The notes: generated by a model not told the origin, from the letters alone. 64,000 bases of DNA from Streptomyces tubercidicus (GCF_027497495.1 NZ_CP114205.1:7316001-7380000), one strand, 5' to 3'. Positions 24,422-32,680 are shown, numbered from the stretch's first letter. Numbers and translations are program-made.

Positions 24422-25164
24422 CGGCCGGTAAGGCGGATACGGGGGATGAGATGAATGACCTGACACCCGGTACGACAGTGGTGGTCTTCGACTGCTTCGG
24501 CACGATCATCACCGAGCGGCGCCCCATGCCGGGCCCCGACGACTTCACCCGGGCGGTCGCCGAGGTGCTCGCACTGGACCGGAAACTGGCCGACGAGGTC
24601 GTGACCGAGGTGTTCACCACCTTGTACACCGCGCTCGTCGACAAGGCGGCCCTCCAGCCCGCGACCCGCGACGTACTCGATACGACCCTGCGGAGCCGGG
24701 GAGTGGTCCGCCCGGCGGAGGACCTGGACCGGGCGCTGTGGCGGGCCCTGGGATGCGAGGACGACGACCGGTACGCGTTGTGTGAACCCGCCGCCGATGC
24801 CATGCGCCGCACGGCCGGGGCCGGGCACACGGTCCGGCTGCTGTCCAACTGCTATCTCCCCGGCGGTCTCATGCGCCGCCTGCTGACCCGGCTCAGGGTC
24901 CCCGAGGTGTACGAGCGTGCCCACTTCACCGCCGACGGCGGGCCGAAGAAGCCGGATCCCCGGGCCTTCGAGCTGATCACGGCCGGCCCGTTCGGACGAC
25001 GGATCATGGTCGGCGACTCCGACGACAACGACCTCACCCCGGCCCGCCGTCTCGGCTGGGAGGTGGTTCCGGTGGATCCCGCCCGCCCGGACTTCGGGGA
25101 GCTGTACGCGCTGCTGTTCCGTGACGCGCCGGAAATCCGTTCCGTACAGAGAAACACCCGCTGA
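24418..25164 (+). CDS. HAD-superfamily phosphatase
   Basis: A 248-residue haloacid-dehalogenase-like hydrolase with all four motifs: VVFDCFGTI (nucleophile Asp25), LLSNCY (motif II Ser), GPKKPDP (motif III Lys) and MVGDSDDND (motif IV). A helical cap lies between motifs I and II, as in phosphoglycolate-phosphatase and nucleotidase subgroups. The ATG overlaps the permease stop; an ATG 11 codons later is an alternative. It is a third phosphatase in the cluster besides the two Cys-dependent ones, and the best candidate for removing the 5'-phosphate of the nucleotide intermediate, a role inferred from context. Confidence 0.85.
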   Translation: MTAGKADTGDEMNDLTPGTTVVVFDCFGTIITERRPMPGPDDFTRAVAEVLALDRKLADEVVTEVFTTLYTALVDKAALQPATRDVLDTTLRSRGVVRPAEDLDRALWRALGCEDDDRYALCEPAADAMRRTAGAGHTVRLLSNCYLPGGLMRRLLTRLRVPEVYERAHFTADGGPKKPDPRAFELITAGPFGRRIMVGDSDDNDLTPARRLGWEVVPVDPARPDFGELYALLFRDAPEIRSVQRNTR

Positions 25165-25193
25165 TCGACCGGTCGCCCGCGGGCTAGCTTTGA

Positions 25194-25229
25194 CGGCACA
25201 TCGGCACATCGGCACATCGGCACATCAGC
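25194..25229 (+). repeat. 8-bp tandem repeat upstream of the radical SAM gene
   Basis: Four consecutive copies of CGGCACAT followed by a degenerate fifth copy (CAGCAC) fill most of the 126-bp gap between the HAD and radical SAM genes. The repeat begins inside or next to a possible -35 element TTGACG (25190-25195). The period of eight would change helical spacing if copies were gained or lost, so expression of the downstream operon could vary with copy number. Confidence 0.85.
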
Positions 25230-25290
25230 ACCTCGCACCGCATGGCCCGTCCCGGCCCTTCCACCCCGCGCCATGCCGAAGGAGTTCCCC

Positions 25291-26616
25291 GTGAGAGTCC
25301 TGGTCATCTGGCCTCCCCATGTACCCAGTTACTTCAACGCAGGCCACCACACCCCGCTGTACATGACGGCCGGGCATCTGCGCCGCCTGCCGTCGGTGGA
25401 CCGGGTCGATGTACGGGACGCCGGTGTGCTGAACACCCACTGGAAGGCCATCGGTGACCTCCTCTACCAGGGCCGTTACGACGTCATCGCGATCATGAAC
25501 GACTTCGACGCCATCGACGGCTTCGAACGCTTCACCGCCTACGCCCGCGAACTGTCCCCGGACAGCCGCCTGATCACCTTCGGCCGCCTGAGCAGCATGA
25601 ATCCCGGCTTCTTCCAGCGGTACGGGCTGGATGCCATCGTCCGGTCCGGTGACTACGAGGCGGGCGTCGCGCACTACGTCGAGTCCCTCGCCGCCGGTAC
25701 ACCCCACGCCGCCCTGCCCGGAGTCGTCGTACGCGACGGGGAACGGTGGATCCCGCCCTCGCGCGACGGCGACAGTCTGGCCCCCGAGGCATGGACACTG
25801 CCCGATGTACGGGAGATCCCGTACGAGCACTATGACCGGCTCTATGTGCGCGACGAGGACAAGTTCTGCGGAATCCCGTTCCGCCGCGAACTGGTGGTCC
25901 CGGTCGCCCGTGGCTGCCCCATCGGCTGCGAGTTCTGCGAGGTGCACGAGATCTTCGGGCTCCGCGAGCGGCGGCTGTCCGTCGATGCGACCGTCTCGTA
26001 CATCGAGGAGAGCCTGCGGGCCCTGCCGTTCGAGTATGTCTCCTTCTACGCGCCCACCTTCACGCTCGACAAGCGGTGGGTGCGCGAGCTGTGCGAACGG
26101 TTCCTGACCGGCCCCGTGTCACCGCGGTGGAAGTGCGCCACCACGGTCCATCATCTCGACGCGGAACTGGTGGAGTTGATGGGCCGGGCGGGCTGTGTGC
26201 GTATCTCGGTGGGCCTGGAGACCCTCGAACCCGACGGCCACGGCTCGCTGCCCCGGACCAAGCGGATCGAGGAAGACAGGTTCCGGGACCTCGCGGAGCA
26301 GTGCGCGCGGGCGGGCATCGAGCTCAATGCCTTCGTCATCATCGGTCTGCCCGGCACCGGACCGGAGGGCGCCCGGCGCACACGGGAACTGGTCGAACAG
26401 GTCGGCGCGCGCTTCCGCCCCACCATGTACACCCGTCTGCACGACATGACTCCTTCCATGACACCGCTCCAGATCAGCAGGTACAACCGCCATCTGATCG
26501 CGGACCCGCAGCACGCACCGGACGACGGCCTCTACGACTTCCTGTTCGGCCGGGAGACCCGGGTGACGTCCGTGCAGGAGCGGATTCCGGTGGCCGCCGC
26601 CCGGAGCGGCGCATGA
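25291..26616 (+). CDS. Radical SAM enzyme, NikJ/PolH-like octosyl-skeleton cyclase candidate
   Basis: A 441-residue radical SAM protein with an N-terminal domain of about 190 residues resembling the cobalamin-binding type (VLVIWPPH start) but without a clear Asp-x-His-x2-Gly motif. The 4Fe-4S ligands are Cys209, Cys213 and Cys216 in RGCPIGCEFC. A VGLETLEP strand and a GxGxE-like segment follow. GTG 25291 has AAGGAG seven bases upstream and is preferred over ATG 25273. In nikkomycin and polyoxin the radical SAM enzyme acting after the enolpyruvyl transferase closes the ring of 3'-enolpyruvyl-UMP to octosyl acid phosphate. With the MalO-type gene in the same cluster, the same reaction on the pseudouridine nucleotide is expected. 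Confidence 0.82.
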   Translation: MRVLVIWPPHVPSYFNAGHHTPLYMTAGHLRRLPSVDRVDVRDAGVLNTHWKAIGDLLYQGRYDVIAIMNDFDAIDGFERFTAYARELSPDSRLITFGRLSSMNPGFFQRYGLDAIVRSGDYEAGVAHYVESLAAGTPHAALPGVVVRDGERWIPPSRDGDSLAPEAWTLPDVREIPYEHYDRLYVRDEDKFCGIPFRRELVVPVARGCPIGCEFCEVHEIFGLRERRLSVDATVSYIEESLRALPFEYVSFYAPTFTLDKRWVRELCERFLTGPVSPRWKCATTVHHLDAELVELMGRAGCVRISVGLETLEPDGHGSLPRTKRIEEDRFRDLAEQCARAGIELNAFVIIGLPGTGPEGARRTRELVEQVGARFRPTMYTRLHDMTPSMTPLQISRYNRHLIADPQHAPDDGLYDFLFGRETRVTSVQERIPVAAARSGA

Positions 26617-27731
26617 CCGCGCCACCGGCCGCCTCGCGCGCGGACGCCGTGCCGTTCCCGACCCGGCCGGACGTCTGGGAGCTGCCGTGGGAACCCCGGC
26701 GGCAGCGGTCCGGTGTGCTCAACCTGAAGAGCTGCGAACTGCGCCACCCGGTCGCTGCCGAGCTCGTCTCGGCGGCGGCGCACCGGCTCGGCACCGCGGA
26801 CCTGATGTACTACCCCTACCAGCAGAAACTGGTGGCCGCACTCAGCGACTACCAGGGCCATGAGCCGTCCGGCATCCTGCTCACCGCCGGCTCCGACTCC
26901 GCCGTCGGCCTCGTCGTGGACGCCCTGGCGACCGGCGGCCGAAGCCTGATCCTGCACGAGCCGACCTTCGAGAGCTGGCGGTACTACGCCGCCCTGCGCG
27001 CCGTACCCGTCGTGAGCTGCCCCGCACTGGAGGCCGGGGCCTCCCGGCTCGAACTGACCGGGCTGCACCGCACGATGGCGGATCACCCCCCGGCCGTGGT
27101 GGTGCTCACCAACCCGGCGAGCCCGTCCGGCCTCGCCCTCTCACCGGAAGCGATCGCGGAAACGGCCGAGCGCGCACGGCGGGCCGGCCATCTGCTCGTC
27201 ATCGACGAGTGCTACGGCGCCTTCACCGGCATCACCCATGTCCCGCTGGTCGCCTCGTCGCCGCATCTGCTGGTCCTCCGCTCCTACTCCAAGACCTTCG
27301 GACTCGCCGGAGCACGTATCGCCTCGGTCGCCGGGTCGCCCGCGCTGGTCTCCTACCTGTCCCGGTTCCGGCCGGACAGCACGGTCTCATCCACGGCACT
27401 GGCCCTGCTGCACACCCTCCTCGCGGACGCGGACCGGTTCGCCGAGGTGTGGCGCGAGGTGCGGGCCATCCGCGCCGAGTTCGTCCAGGAGGTGCTCACC
27501 GCACACCCCGGGTGGCGCGCACTCGACCCGGGCGGCAACTTCGTGACGTTCCGGACCGGCGACCGCGCCCTTCCCCTGCGGATGGCACACCACCTGGACA
27601 GCCACCAGGTACGCATCCGCGCGCTCGACGAGGTGCCCGGACTGGCGGGGTGCCTGCGGGTATCCCTCGCCGACGCGCCCACGATGCGGAAGGTAGCCGC
27701 GCTGATGAACGACCCGGTGGCCCCGCGATGA
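26613..27731 (+). CDS. Class I/II (HisC-like) PLP-dependent aminotransferase
   Basis: A 372-residue fold-type I aminotransferase of the histidinol-phosphate aminotransferase group. Asp198 (VIDECYG) contacts the pyridine nitrogen, Lys227 in RSYSKTFGLAG forms the Schiff base, and TAGSDSAV binds phosphate. The C-terminal Arg in GCLRVSLA matches the substrate carboxylate/phosphate Arg. ATG 26613 overlaps the radical SAM stop, so the two are co-translated. NikK/PolI of the related pathways are HisC-like aminotransferases that aminate the oxidised sugar. This enzyme is the closest functional counterpart, while the class III enzyme at 18063 is an additional one. Confidence 0.85.
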   Translation: MTAPPAASRADAVPFPTRPDVWELPWEPRRQRSGVLNLKSCELRHPVAAELVSAAAHRLGTADLMYYPYQQKLVAALSDYQGHEPSGILLTAGSDSAVGLVVDALATGGRSLILHEPTFESWRYYAALRAVPVVSCPALEAGASRLELTGLHRTMADHPPAVVVLTNPASPSGLALSPEAIAETAERARRAGHLLVIDECYGAFTGITHVPLVASSPHLLVLRSYSKTFGLAGARIASVAGSPALVSYLSRFRPDSTVSSTALALLHTLLADADRFAEVWREVRAIRAEFVQEVLTAHPGWRALDPGGNFVTFRTGDRALPLRMAHHLDSHQVRIRALDEVPGLAGCLRVSLADAPTMRKVAALMNDPVAPR

Positions 27732-28480
27732 CCCCCACGGCCGCGTGCAGGATCGTGGTGCTGGGCAGCCCCGGCAGCGGCAAATCGACCTTCAGCCACG
27801 CCCTGGCGGCAAGCACCGGCCTGCCCCTGATACACCTCGATGACCTCTACTGGCGACCGGGCTGGCGCAGGCCCTCGACGCCGGAGTGGGAGCGCACGGT
27901 GGAGCAACTCTCCGCAGGGCCGTGCTGGATCATCGACGGCAACTTCGCCGCCACCGTCCGGCAGCGGGTCGAGCGGGCCGACGCCGTGGTGCTCCTGGAC
28001 CTGCATCCGTGGCTGTGCGCGGCCGCTCTGGTACGCCGCTCCCTGCGGCTGCGCCGGGACGCGCTGCGGGGGCGGCAGCCACGGGACTACCTGCCCGCCG
28101 GACTGGCGGCGGACGACCCACCGGTGCGCAGCCTCACCGCCCTCGTCCGCAAGGCCGCCGGATTCCGCGGCCGCGAACTGTGCTGGATGCGTCCCGTACT
28201 TGTGGCCGCGGCGGCCCCGGTCCTGCGCTGCCGCAGCCGCCGCTCGGCGGAGCGGGTGCTACGGCACCTGTCGGCGCGGCCCCGACCGCTGCCGCCCACA
28301 CCCGCCGGGACCGAGTCGGCGCTCATCTGTACCTGCGGACAGCGGCGGCACGACGGCGGCCCGCTCCCCGCTCCGCCCCGGCAGCCGTCATACGAGGCAC
28401 ACCCGGTGCAGGAGACCAGCCCGGTGCAGGAGACCCGCCCGGCCCATGAGGCCCGCCCGGTCCAGGAGAGGAGCACCTGA
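27728..28480 (+). CDS. Adenylate-kinase/FlaR-like P-loop kinase
   Basis: A 250-residue protein with Walker A GSPGSGKST (13-21), a LIHLDDLYWRPGW segment and a WIIDGNFA motif. These are typical of the DNA-topology-modulation (FlaR)/adenylate-kinase-like P-loop group, whose members phosphorylate nucleosides or nucleotides. The C-terminal 75 residues are Pro/Gln/Glu-rich, with a repeated heptad of the form Pro-Val-Gln-Glu-Thr-x-x, and are probably disordered. The start overlaps the aminotransferase stop. In a nucleoside cluster a salvage-type nucleoside kinase, or the kinase behind cryptic phosphorylation, is plausible. It is the third candidate kinase besides the HprK-like pair. Confidence 0.75.
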   Translation: MTPTAACRIVVLGSPGSGKSTFSHALAASTGLPLIHLDDLYWRPGWRRPSTPEWERTVEQLSAGPCWIIDGNFAATVRQRVERADAVVLLDLHPWLCAAALVRRSLRLRRDALRGRQPRDYLPAGLAADDPPVRSLTALVRKAAGFRGRELCWMRPVLVAAAAPVLRCRSRRSAERVLRHLSARPRPLPPTPAGTESALICTCGQRRHDGGPLPAPPRQPSYEAHPVQETSPVQETRPAHEARPVQERST

Positions 28481-28482
28481 CC

Positions 28483-29652
28483 ATGGCTGATCGCGCAGAG
28501 GAGCCACCACCTCACCGGACGCTGCTCGACTCGGGCTGGCACACCGACTGGCACTCCGACTGGGCTCCGGACGGTGTGCCGGACGGAGTGGCGGGCCATG
28601 CCTCCGGCGCGGCGCGGATCCGGCAGTTGGCAGCCAGCGGCTTCGCCGCGCTGGCGATCCCCCAGGAGTTCGGCGGATCCGGCGCCGGTCTGGTCGAAGT
28701 GGCCTCCGCTCAGCGCGCGTTGGGGGCCCTTGACCCGTCCGCCGCCATCGCGCTGAACATGCACTCGTTCACCGTGGGGCTGATGGCCGACTACTGGCAG
28801 CGCCACCGGGACACCAGCTGGATGCTGCTGGAGGGCATCGCCGGGACACACGCCCTCGTCGCATCCGCCTTCGCGGAACCGGGAGGCAGCCCCAACTTCA
28901 TGAGCAGCCGGTCATCGGCAGTCGAGACCGGCAAGGGCTACCGGGTCTCCGGCGTCAAGTACCCCTGCTCACTGGCCTCCACGGCCACGCTCGTATGCCT
29001 GACCGCCCGCGTCGAGGCAACGGACGAAACCATCCTCGCCCTGTGCCCGGCCGCCTCCCCGGGCCTCACGGTGGAGGGGGACTGGCCGTCCCTGGGTATG
29101 ACTGGATCGGACACCGCCAAGCTGGTGCTCCGGGACGTCGATATCGATGACCGGCTCGTCTTCCACCGCGGCCCGGCCGACATCATCGACGACACGGTGA
29201 TCTCCGGAATGGTCTGGTTCTCCGTCCTGCTGAGCGCCACCTACCACGGAGTCCTCAGCGCCCTGCTCGACCTGGCCTACCGGCAGATGACCGGTTCCGG
29301 ACAGTACGGCACGCGCGTTCCCCTGCTGGGCCGCGCGACCAGAGAGGTACTGACCCTCGGCGGGGCCTGCCGCCAGCTCGGCCGGGACTTCGAGGACGGC
29401 AGGCTCTCCGGCCGCGCGGCCCTCGCCGCGGCCGTCGCGCTGCGCGCCACGCTCAGCGACGTACGGGACCGGGCCCTGTCGGCGCTCACCCCCGTGCTCG
29501 GCAGCCGTCTGTACACCCGCGACCAGCCCGCCGCGAAGCTCCTGATCGACTCCCTGGCCGCGCATCACCATCCACCGAGCCTGCTCGTCTGCGACCAGGT
29601 CGTCGGAGACCACTGCACCGGGCGGGAGATCAGCTTCGATCCGGCCGGTTGA
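28483..29652 (+). CDS. Acyl-CoA-dehydrogenase-like flavoprotein
   Basis: A 389-residue protein of the acyl-CoA dehydrogenase superfamily. The N-terminal helical domain contains LAIPQEFGGSGAG, the middle beta domain has ASAFAEPGGS and VSGVKYPCSLAS, and the C-terminal four-helix bundle has LLSATYHGVLSALLDLA. FAD-contacting features are retained, but the C-terminal catalytic Glu region is not conserved in an obvious way. Enzymes of this fold in antibiotic clusters include N-oxidising nitrososynthases acting on amino sugars and various dehydrogenases. An oxidation at C-N or C-C of the nucleoside is therefore possible. ATG 28483 follows the kinase gene directly with AGGAG upstream. Confidence 0.75.
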   Translation: MADRAEEPPPHRTLLDSGWHTDWHSDWAPDGVPDGVAGHASGAARIRQLAASGFAALAIPQEFGGSGAGLVEVASAQRALGALDPSAAIALNMHSFTVGLMADYWQRHRDTSWMLLEGIAGTHALVASAFAEPGGSPNFMSSRSSAVETGKGYRVSGVKYPCSLASTATLVCLTARVEATDETILALCPAASPGLTVEGDWPSLGMTGSDTAKLVLRDVDIDDRLVFHRGPADIIDDTVISGMVWFSVLLSATYHGVLSALLDLAYRQMTGSGQYGTRVPLLGRATREVLTLGGACRQLGRDFEDGRLSGRAALAAAVALRATLSDVRDRALSALTPVLGSRLYTRDQPAAKLLIDSLAAHHHPPSLLVCDQVVGDHCTGREISFDPAG

Positions 29653-29701
29653 GGCGGCCCGCACACCCCGGAGAACCGTCCGCGAGGAGAGAGAGCCAGC
29701 A

Positions 29702-30142
29702 ATGCCCCATGTCGAAGTGAATCTGAGAATCCAGGCACCGGCCGAGGAGACGTGGCGGGCCGTCACACGGCTGGAGGACTACGCCGCGTACATGGAGAAC
29801 GTCGAGTCGGTCCATGTGAGCGGCACATCCCATGGCACGCGCGTGAGCGAATGGTCGGTGCTCCTCAAGGGATCCGTCCTGGAGTGGGTGGAGGAGGATC
29901 AACTGGAAGAGTCGACACGCACCATGACGTTCCATCAGACATCAGGGGACCTGGACGAGTTCACCGGCTACTGGCGGGTGGATCCGCAGGACACCGACAC
30001 GTCCCTGGTGACCTTCTCCGTGGACTTCGAGATCGGTATCCCGCTGCTGGCCGACATGCTGAACCCGGTCGCCACCAAGGCCCTGCGAGAGAACTCCGAG
30101 CAGATGCTCCGGGCGATCGAGAGGCGGCTCGTCGTCTCGTGA
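29702..30142 (+). CDS. SRPBCC-family (START-like) protein
   Basis: A 146-residue helix-grip protein. It has the typical START/polyketide-cyclase order: VEVNLRIQAPAEETWRAV, a Leu-Glu-Asp-Tyr helix, strands around VSEWSVLLKGSVLEW, and a long C-terminal helix with NPVATKALRENSEQML, as in Coq10-like members. Such proteins bind hydrophobic ligands or act as cyclases. AGGAG precedes ATG 29702. It is coupled by GTGA to the epimerase-like gene. A scaffold or cyclase role in the pathway is possible. Its presence beside a nucleoside pathway is unusual, since these proteins usually accompany polyketides and quinones. Confidence 0.75.
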   Translation: MPHVEVNLRIQAPAEETWRAVTRLEDYAAYMENVESVHVSGTSHGTRVSEWSVLLKGSVLEWVEEDQLEESTRTMTFHQTSGDLDEFTGYWRVDPQDTDTSLVTFSVDFEIGIPLLADMLNPVATKALRENSEQMLRAIERRLVVS

Positions 30143-31155
30143 CTCCTCCCGCACGCATTCTCGTCACGGGCGCCACCGGAGCGGTCGGCGGCGCCGTACT
30201 CCGCCGCCTGACCGCGGCGGGTTATGAGGTGTACGGAGTCAGCAGCCGCGGCGGCAGTTCCCCGCGTCAGCTCGCCTGGCGCATCGGCACCGAGGAACCC
30301 CCCGACGCGCTGCGCGGAGCCTGGCACACGGTGGTCCACTGCGCCGCCGACACCCGCTGGAACCTCTCCGCCGAGGAGTCCGAGCAGGCGAACGTGGCTC
30401 CGCTGCGCGCCCTGCTGAAGTGGAAGGACGACCACACCCGCCTCATCCATCTGTCGTCCTCCTACGCGACCGGACTGACCGGCAGCGTGGAGCCCACCTC
30501 ATCCGACGCGTACCGGAACACCTACGAATGGTCCAAGGCGGCCGCCGAGCGGTTGATCGCCGCCGAGTGCCCGACGGGGGACATCATCCGCTTCCCCATC
30601 GTGATGGGCGCCCGCGTGGACGGCTTCCTGGACAGATACAGCGGCTTCTTCTGGCTGCCGTCCTCACTGTGCACCGGCGCCGTCCCCGCGCTGGTCGGTG
30701 ACGAGGACGCATACCTCGACATCGTCAGTACCGACGACATCGCCGAGCACATCCGCGACCTGGTCGGGGGAGACCGGCCCACCGGCGTCAGACTCTCCAT
30801 CCTGGGCCGCGGCGACGGCGCGCCACGCGTGGCACAGGCGTTCCACACCATACTGACCGCGCTCAATACCTGGCGCGCGGAGCACGGCGTACCGGCGCTG
30901 GAGCAACTGCGCTACGTCTCGGCGGACCAGTGGAACCGCTTCTATCTCCCCTTCGCCCGGGAGTACTTGGACCGGGCGCAGCTCATGCGCGTCACGGCCT
31001 TCCAGGCGTACCAGAGCTATCTGTCGATCACCGACCCCTTTGAGGTGACCCACAGGACGGAACCCATCACCTCCACCCTCTACCGCTCCATGCGGTGCTG
31101 GGCCGAAACCCATGCGTCGACCGCCCGCCGCATCCCGAGACCCTGGCGCCCCTGA
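30139..31155 (+). CDS. NAD(P)-dependent epimerase/dehydratase-family protein
   Basis: A 338-residue extended short-chain dehydrogenase. The N-terminal ILVTGATGAVGGAV binds the dinucleotide, HLSSSYATG and YEWSKAAAE hold the catalytic Ser and Tyr-x3-Lys-like residues (here Tyr-Glu-Trp-Ser-Lys), and a LDIVSTDDIAEHI helix follows as in thioester-reductase-like members. GTG 30139 overlaps the SRPBCC stop. It is the last gene of the plus-strand biosynthetic run. It may oxidise or epimerise the sugar part. A role in lipid or quinone metabolism with the SRPBCC partner is the alternative. Confidence 0.78.
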   Translation: MTPPARILVTGATGAVGGAVLRRLTAAGYEVYGVSSRGGSSPRQLAWRIGTEEPPDALRGAWHTVVHCAADTRWNLSAEESEQANVAPLRALLKWKDDHTRLIHLSSSYATGLTGSVEPTSSDAYRNTYEWSKAAAERLIAAECPTGDIIRFPIVMGARVDGFLDRYSGFFWLPSSLCTGAVPALVGDEDAYLDIVSTDDIAEHIRDLVGGDRPTGVRLSILGRGDGAPRVAQAFHTILTALNTWRAEHGVPALEQLRYVSADQWNRFYLPFAREYLDRAQLMRVTAFQAYQSYLSITDPFEVTHRTEPITSTLYRSMRCWAETHASTARRIPRPWRP

Positions 31156-31234
31156 CCCGGCCTGCCCGACCACCCCAGCGCACCTCACCTCACCCCACCC
31201 CACCCCAGACCTGCCCAGCCGCTACTCTTCCGCC

Positions 31235-32233
31235 ATGTTGCAGACGAGATTCACCGAAATGTTCGGGCTTGTCCATCCGGTGATGTCGGCCCCCATGGCC
31301 ATGCACAGCGGCGGGACACTCGCGGCCGCGGTCTCCGCCGCCGGCGGGCTGGGCTGTTTCGGCGGTACGCACCCCCGGAAGGGTCCCGACTGGATCCGCG
31401 CCGAGATCGCGACCATCCGTGCCGCGACAGACGGCCCGTTCGCCGTCGGTTTCATCACGCCCTTCCTCCCCTTCACCGAGCCGCTGTTCGACGCCACGCT
31501 GGAGGAGCGGCCGGCGGTCGTCGCGCTCTCGTTCGCCGATCCGCAGCCATGGCTGGCCCGCGCCAAGGAAGCCGGGGCGCGGGTGATGTGCCAGGTCCAG
31601 AACTACCAGGACGCCGAGGCGGCCGCCGCCGCAGGCGCCGATGTCCTCGTGGCACAGGGAAACGAGGCCGGCGGTCACACCGGGACGATGGGCCTGCTGC
31701 CCTTCCTGACCGGGATCGTACGGCGCTACCCCGACATTCCGGTGCTGGCCGCAGGCGGCATCGGCGACGGCCGGACGCTCGCGGCGGTCCTCACCGCCGG
31801 TGCGGACGGCGCCTGGCTGGGCACGGCGTTCCTCGCGACCCCCGAGGCCGTCGAGGTGCACGACCTCCACAAGCGCCTGATCATTGAGAGCGACGGCGGC
31901 GACACCGTGTGGACACCGGCCTATGACATCGTGTCAGGACTCCCGTGGCCGGCCGGTATCGGCGAACGCGTACGCCGCAACCGCTTCACCGACGAGTGGA
32001 CGGAACGCGAATCAACGCTACGTGACCGCGCCGAGGAACTCGGACCCGCGGAAAGCACCACCCCCTTCGACGCCCCGCCCGACCCCGACACCAGCGAAAT
32101 CATCTACGGCCAGTCGGCCACCTTCGTCGACGGCATCCGCCCGGCCGCCGACGTGGTCCACACCATCAGCACCGAGGCCGAAGCCATCCTGACATCCCGC
32201 CCCCACTCCCTACTCGGCCGACCGACCACCTGA
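31235..32233 (+). CDS. Nitronate monooxygenase
   Basis: A 332-residue FMN TIM-barrel protein of the 2-nitropropane dioxygenase family. VMSAPMAMHSGG near the start, QGNEAGGHTG with the family's conserved His, and LAAGGIGDGRTLAAVLTAGADGAWLGTAFL as the FMN phosphate site are characteristic. It oxidises alkyl nitronates to carbonyls and nitrite. A TACTCT element six bases before ATG 31235 suggests a leaderless promoter, which would give it transcription independent of the cluster. It is most likely a detoxification enzyme at the cluster border, although an oxidised-nitrogen substrate from the adjacent flavoprotein cannot be ruled out. Confidence 0.88.
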   Translation: MLQTRFTEMFGLVHPVMSAPMAMHSGGTLAAAVSAAGGLGCFGGTHPRKGPDWIRAEIATIRAATDGPFAVGFITPFLPFTEPLFDATLEERPAVVALSFADPQPWLARAKEAGARVMCQVQNYQDAEAAAAAGADVLVAQGNEAGGHTGTMGLLPFLTGIVRRYPDIPVLAAGGIGDGRTLAAVLTAGADGAWLGTAFLATPEAVEVHDLHKRLIIESDGGDTVWTPAYDIVSGLPWPAGIGERVRRNRFTDEWTERESTLRDRAEELGPAESTTPFDAPPDPDTSEIIYGQSATFVDGIRPAADVVHTISTEAEAILTSRPHSLLGRPTT

Positions 32234-32275
32234 CGAGCACCGTCAACCGGCCCCTCCGGACCGGCCGAAAACGCC

Positions 32276-32591
32276 CCTGACCTGCTCCCGACGCTCGTCC
32301 TCGGCGGGGAATTCGAACGAATGCTTTCCCGCGCACCTCGCCGATATCGCCGCACGTATTCCGGACTCCGAGCACATCACGCAGCCCGGCACGGCTCACA
32401 TGGGCTACTTGGAAGCGGAGCCGCTCCGCAGCGCGTATGTCGGTTTCATCCGGGGCCACATGGCGCGGATCGAGAACAGGCCCGCGCCATGGCCACGTGA
32501 TACGACGAGCGCGGCTATGCCTTCCTCTGCGCCGCCACCGCAGCAGTCCTCGTCATCGGACTCCGAACCTGATCGGCTGGACAGCCCTTAG
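32276..32591 (+). pseudogene. Frameshifted C-terminal remnant of an alpha/beta-hydrolase
   Basis: The start of this stretch reads LPTLVLGGEFE in one frame, then continues in another frame as HLADIAARIPDSEHI...AHMGYLEAEPLRSAYVGFI. Joined, the two halves match the end of an alpha/beta-hydrolase. The strand-7 region precedes the catalytic acid, and the His in the Gly-Thr-Ala-His-Met turn would be the catalytic His. A single-base change near 32310-32325 breaks the frame, and nothing of the N-terminal half remains. A Leu/Ala/Val-rich reading frame near 32495-32570 may be the relic of a membrane segment from another gene. Confidence 0.65.
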
Positions 32592-32603
32592 AACGTCGTT
32601 GAA

Positions 32604-32636
32604 GGGACTGAACTGAACCCGGTTCAGTTCAGTCCC
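32604..32636. terminator. 33-bp near-perfect palindrome between convergent genes
   Basis: Arms of 16 bases at 32604-32619 and 32621-32636 are exact reverse complements around one central base; each arm contains the doubled CTGAA unit. It lies between the plus-strand hydrolase remnant and the end of the minus-strand small gene at 32681, so a bidirectional terminator is likely. The symmetry and tiny centre would also suit a dimeric repressor site. No T-run follows, which is normal in high-G+C genomes. Confidence 0.7.
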
Positions 32637-32680
32637 TCCGCTCACTCCCGGTGGGTGCAGGCATCCACCAGCGCAGTTTT

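Noticed and set aside
25194..25229. CRISPR-like repeat
   Set aside because: The units are only 8 bp and have no spacers; it is a simple tandem repeat.
31182..31208. C-rich CCCCA/CCTCA repeat as a functional element
   Set aside because: Short pyrimidine-rich low-complexity stretch with no symmetry; probably random slippage in an intergenic region.
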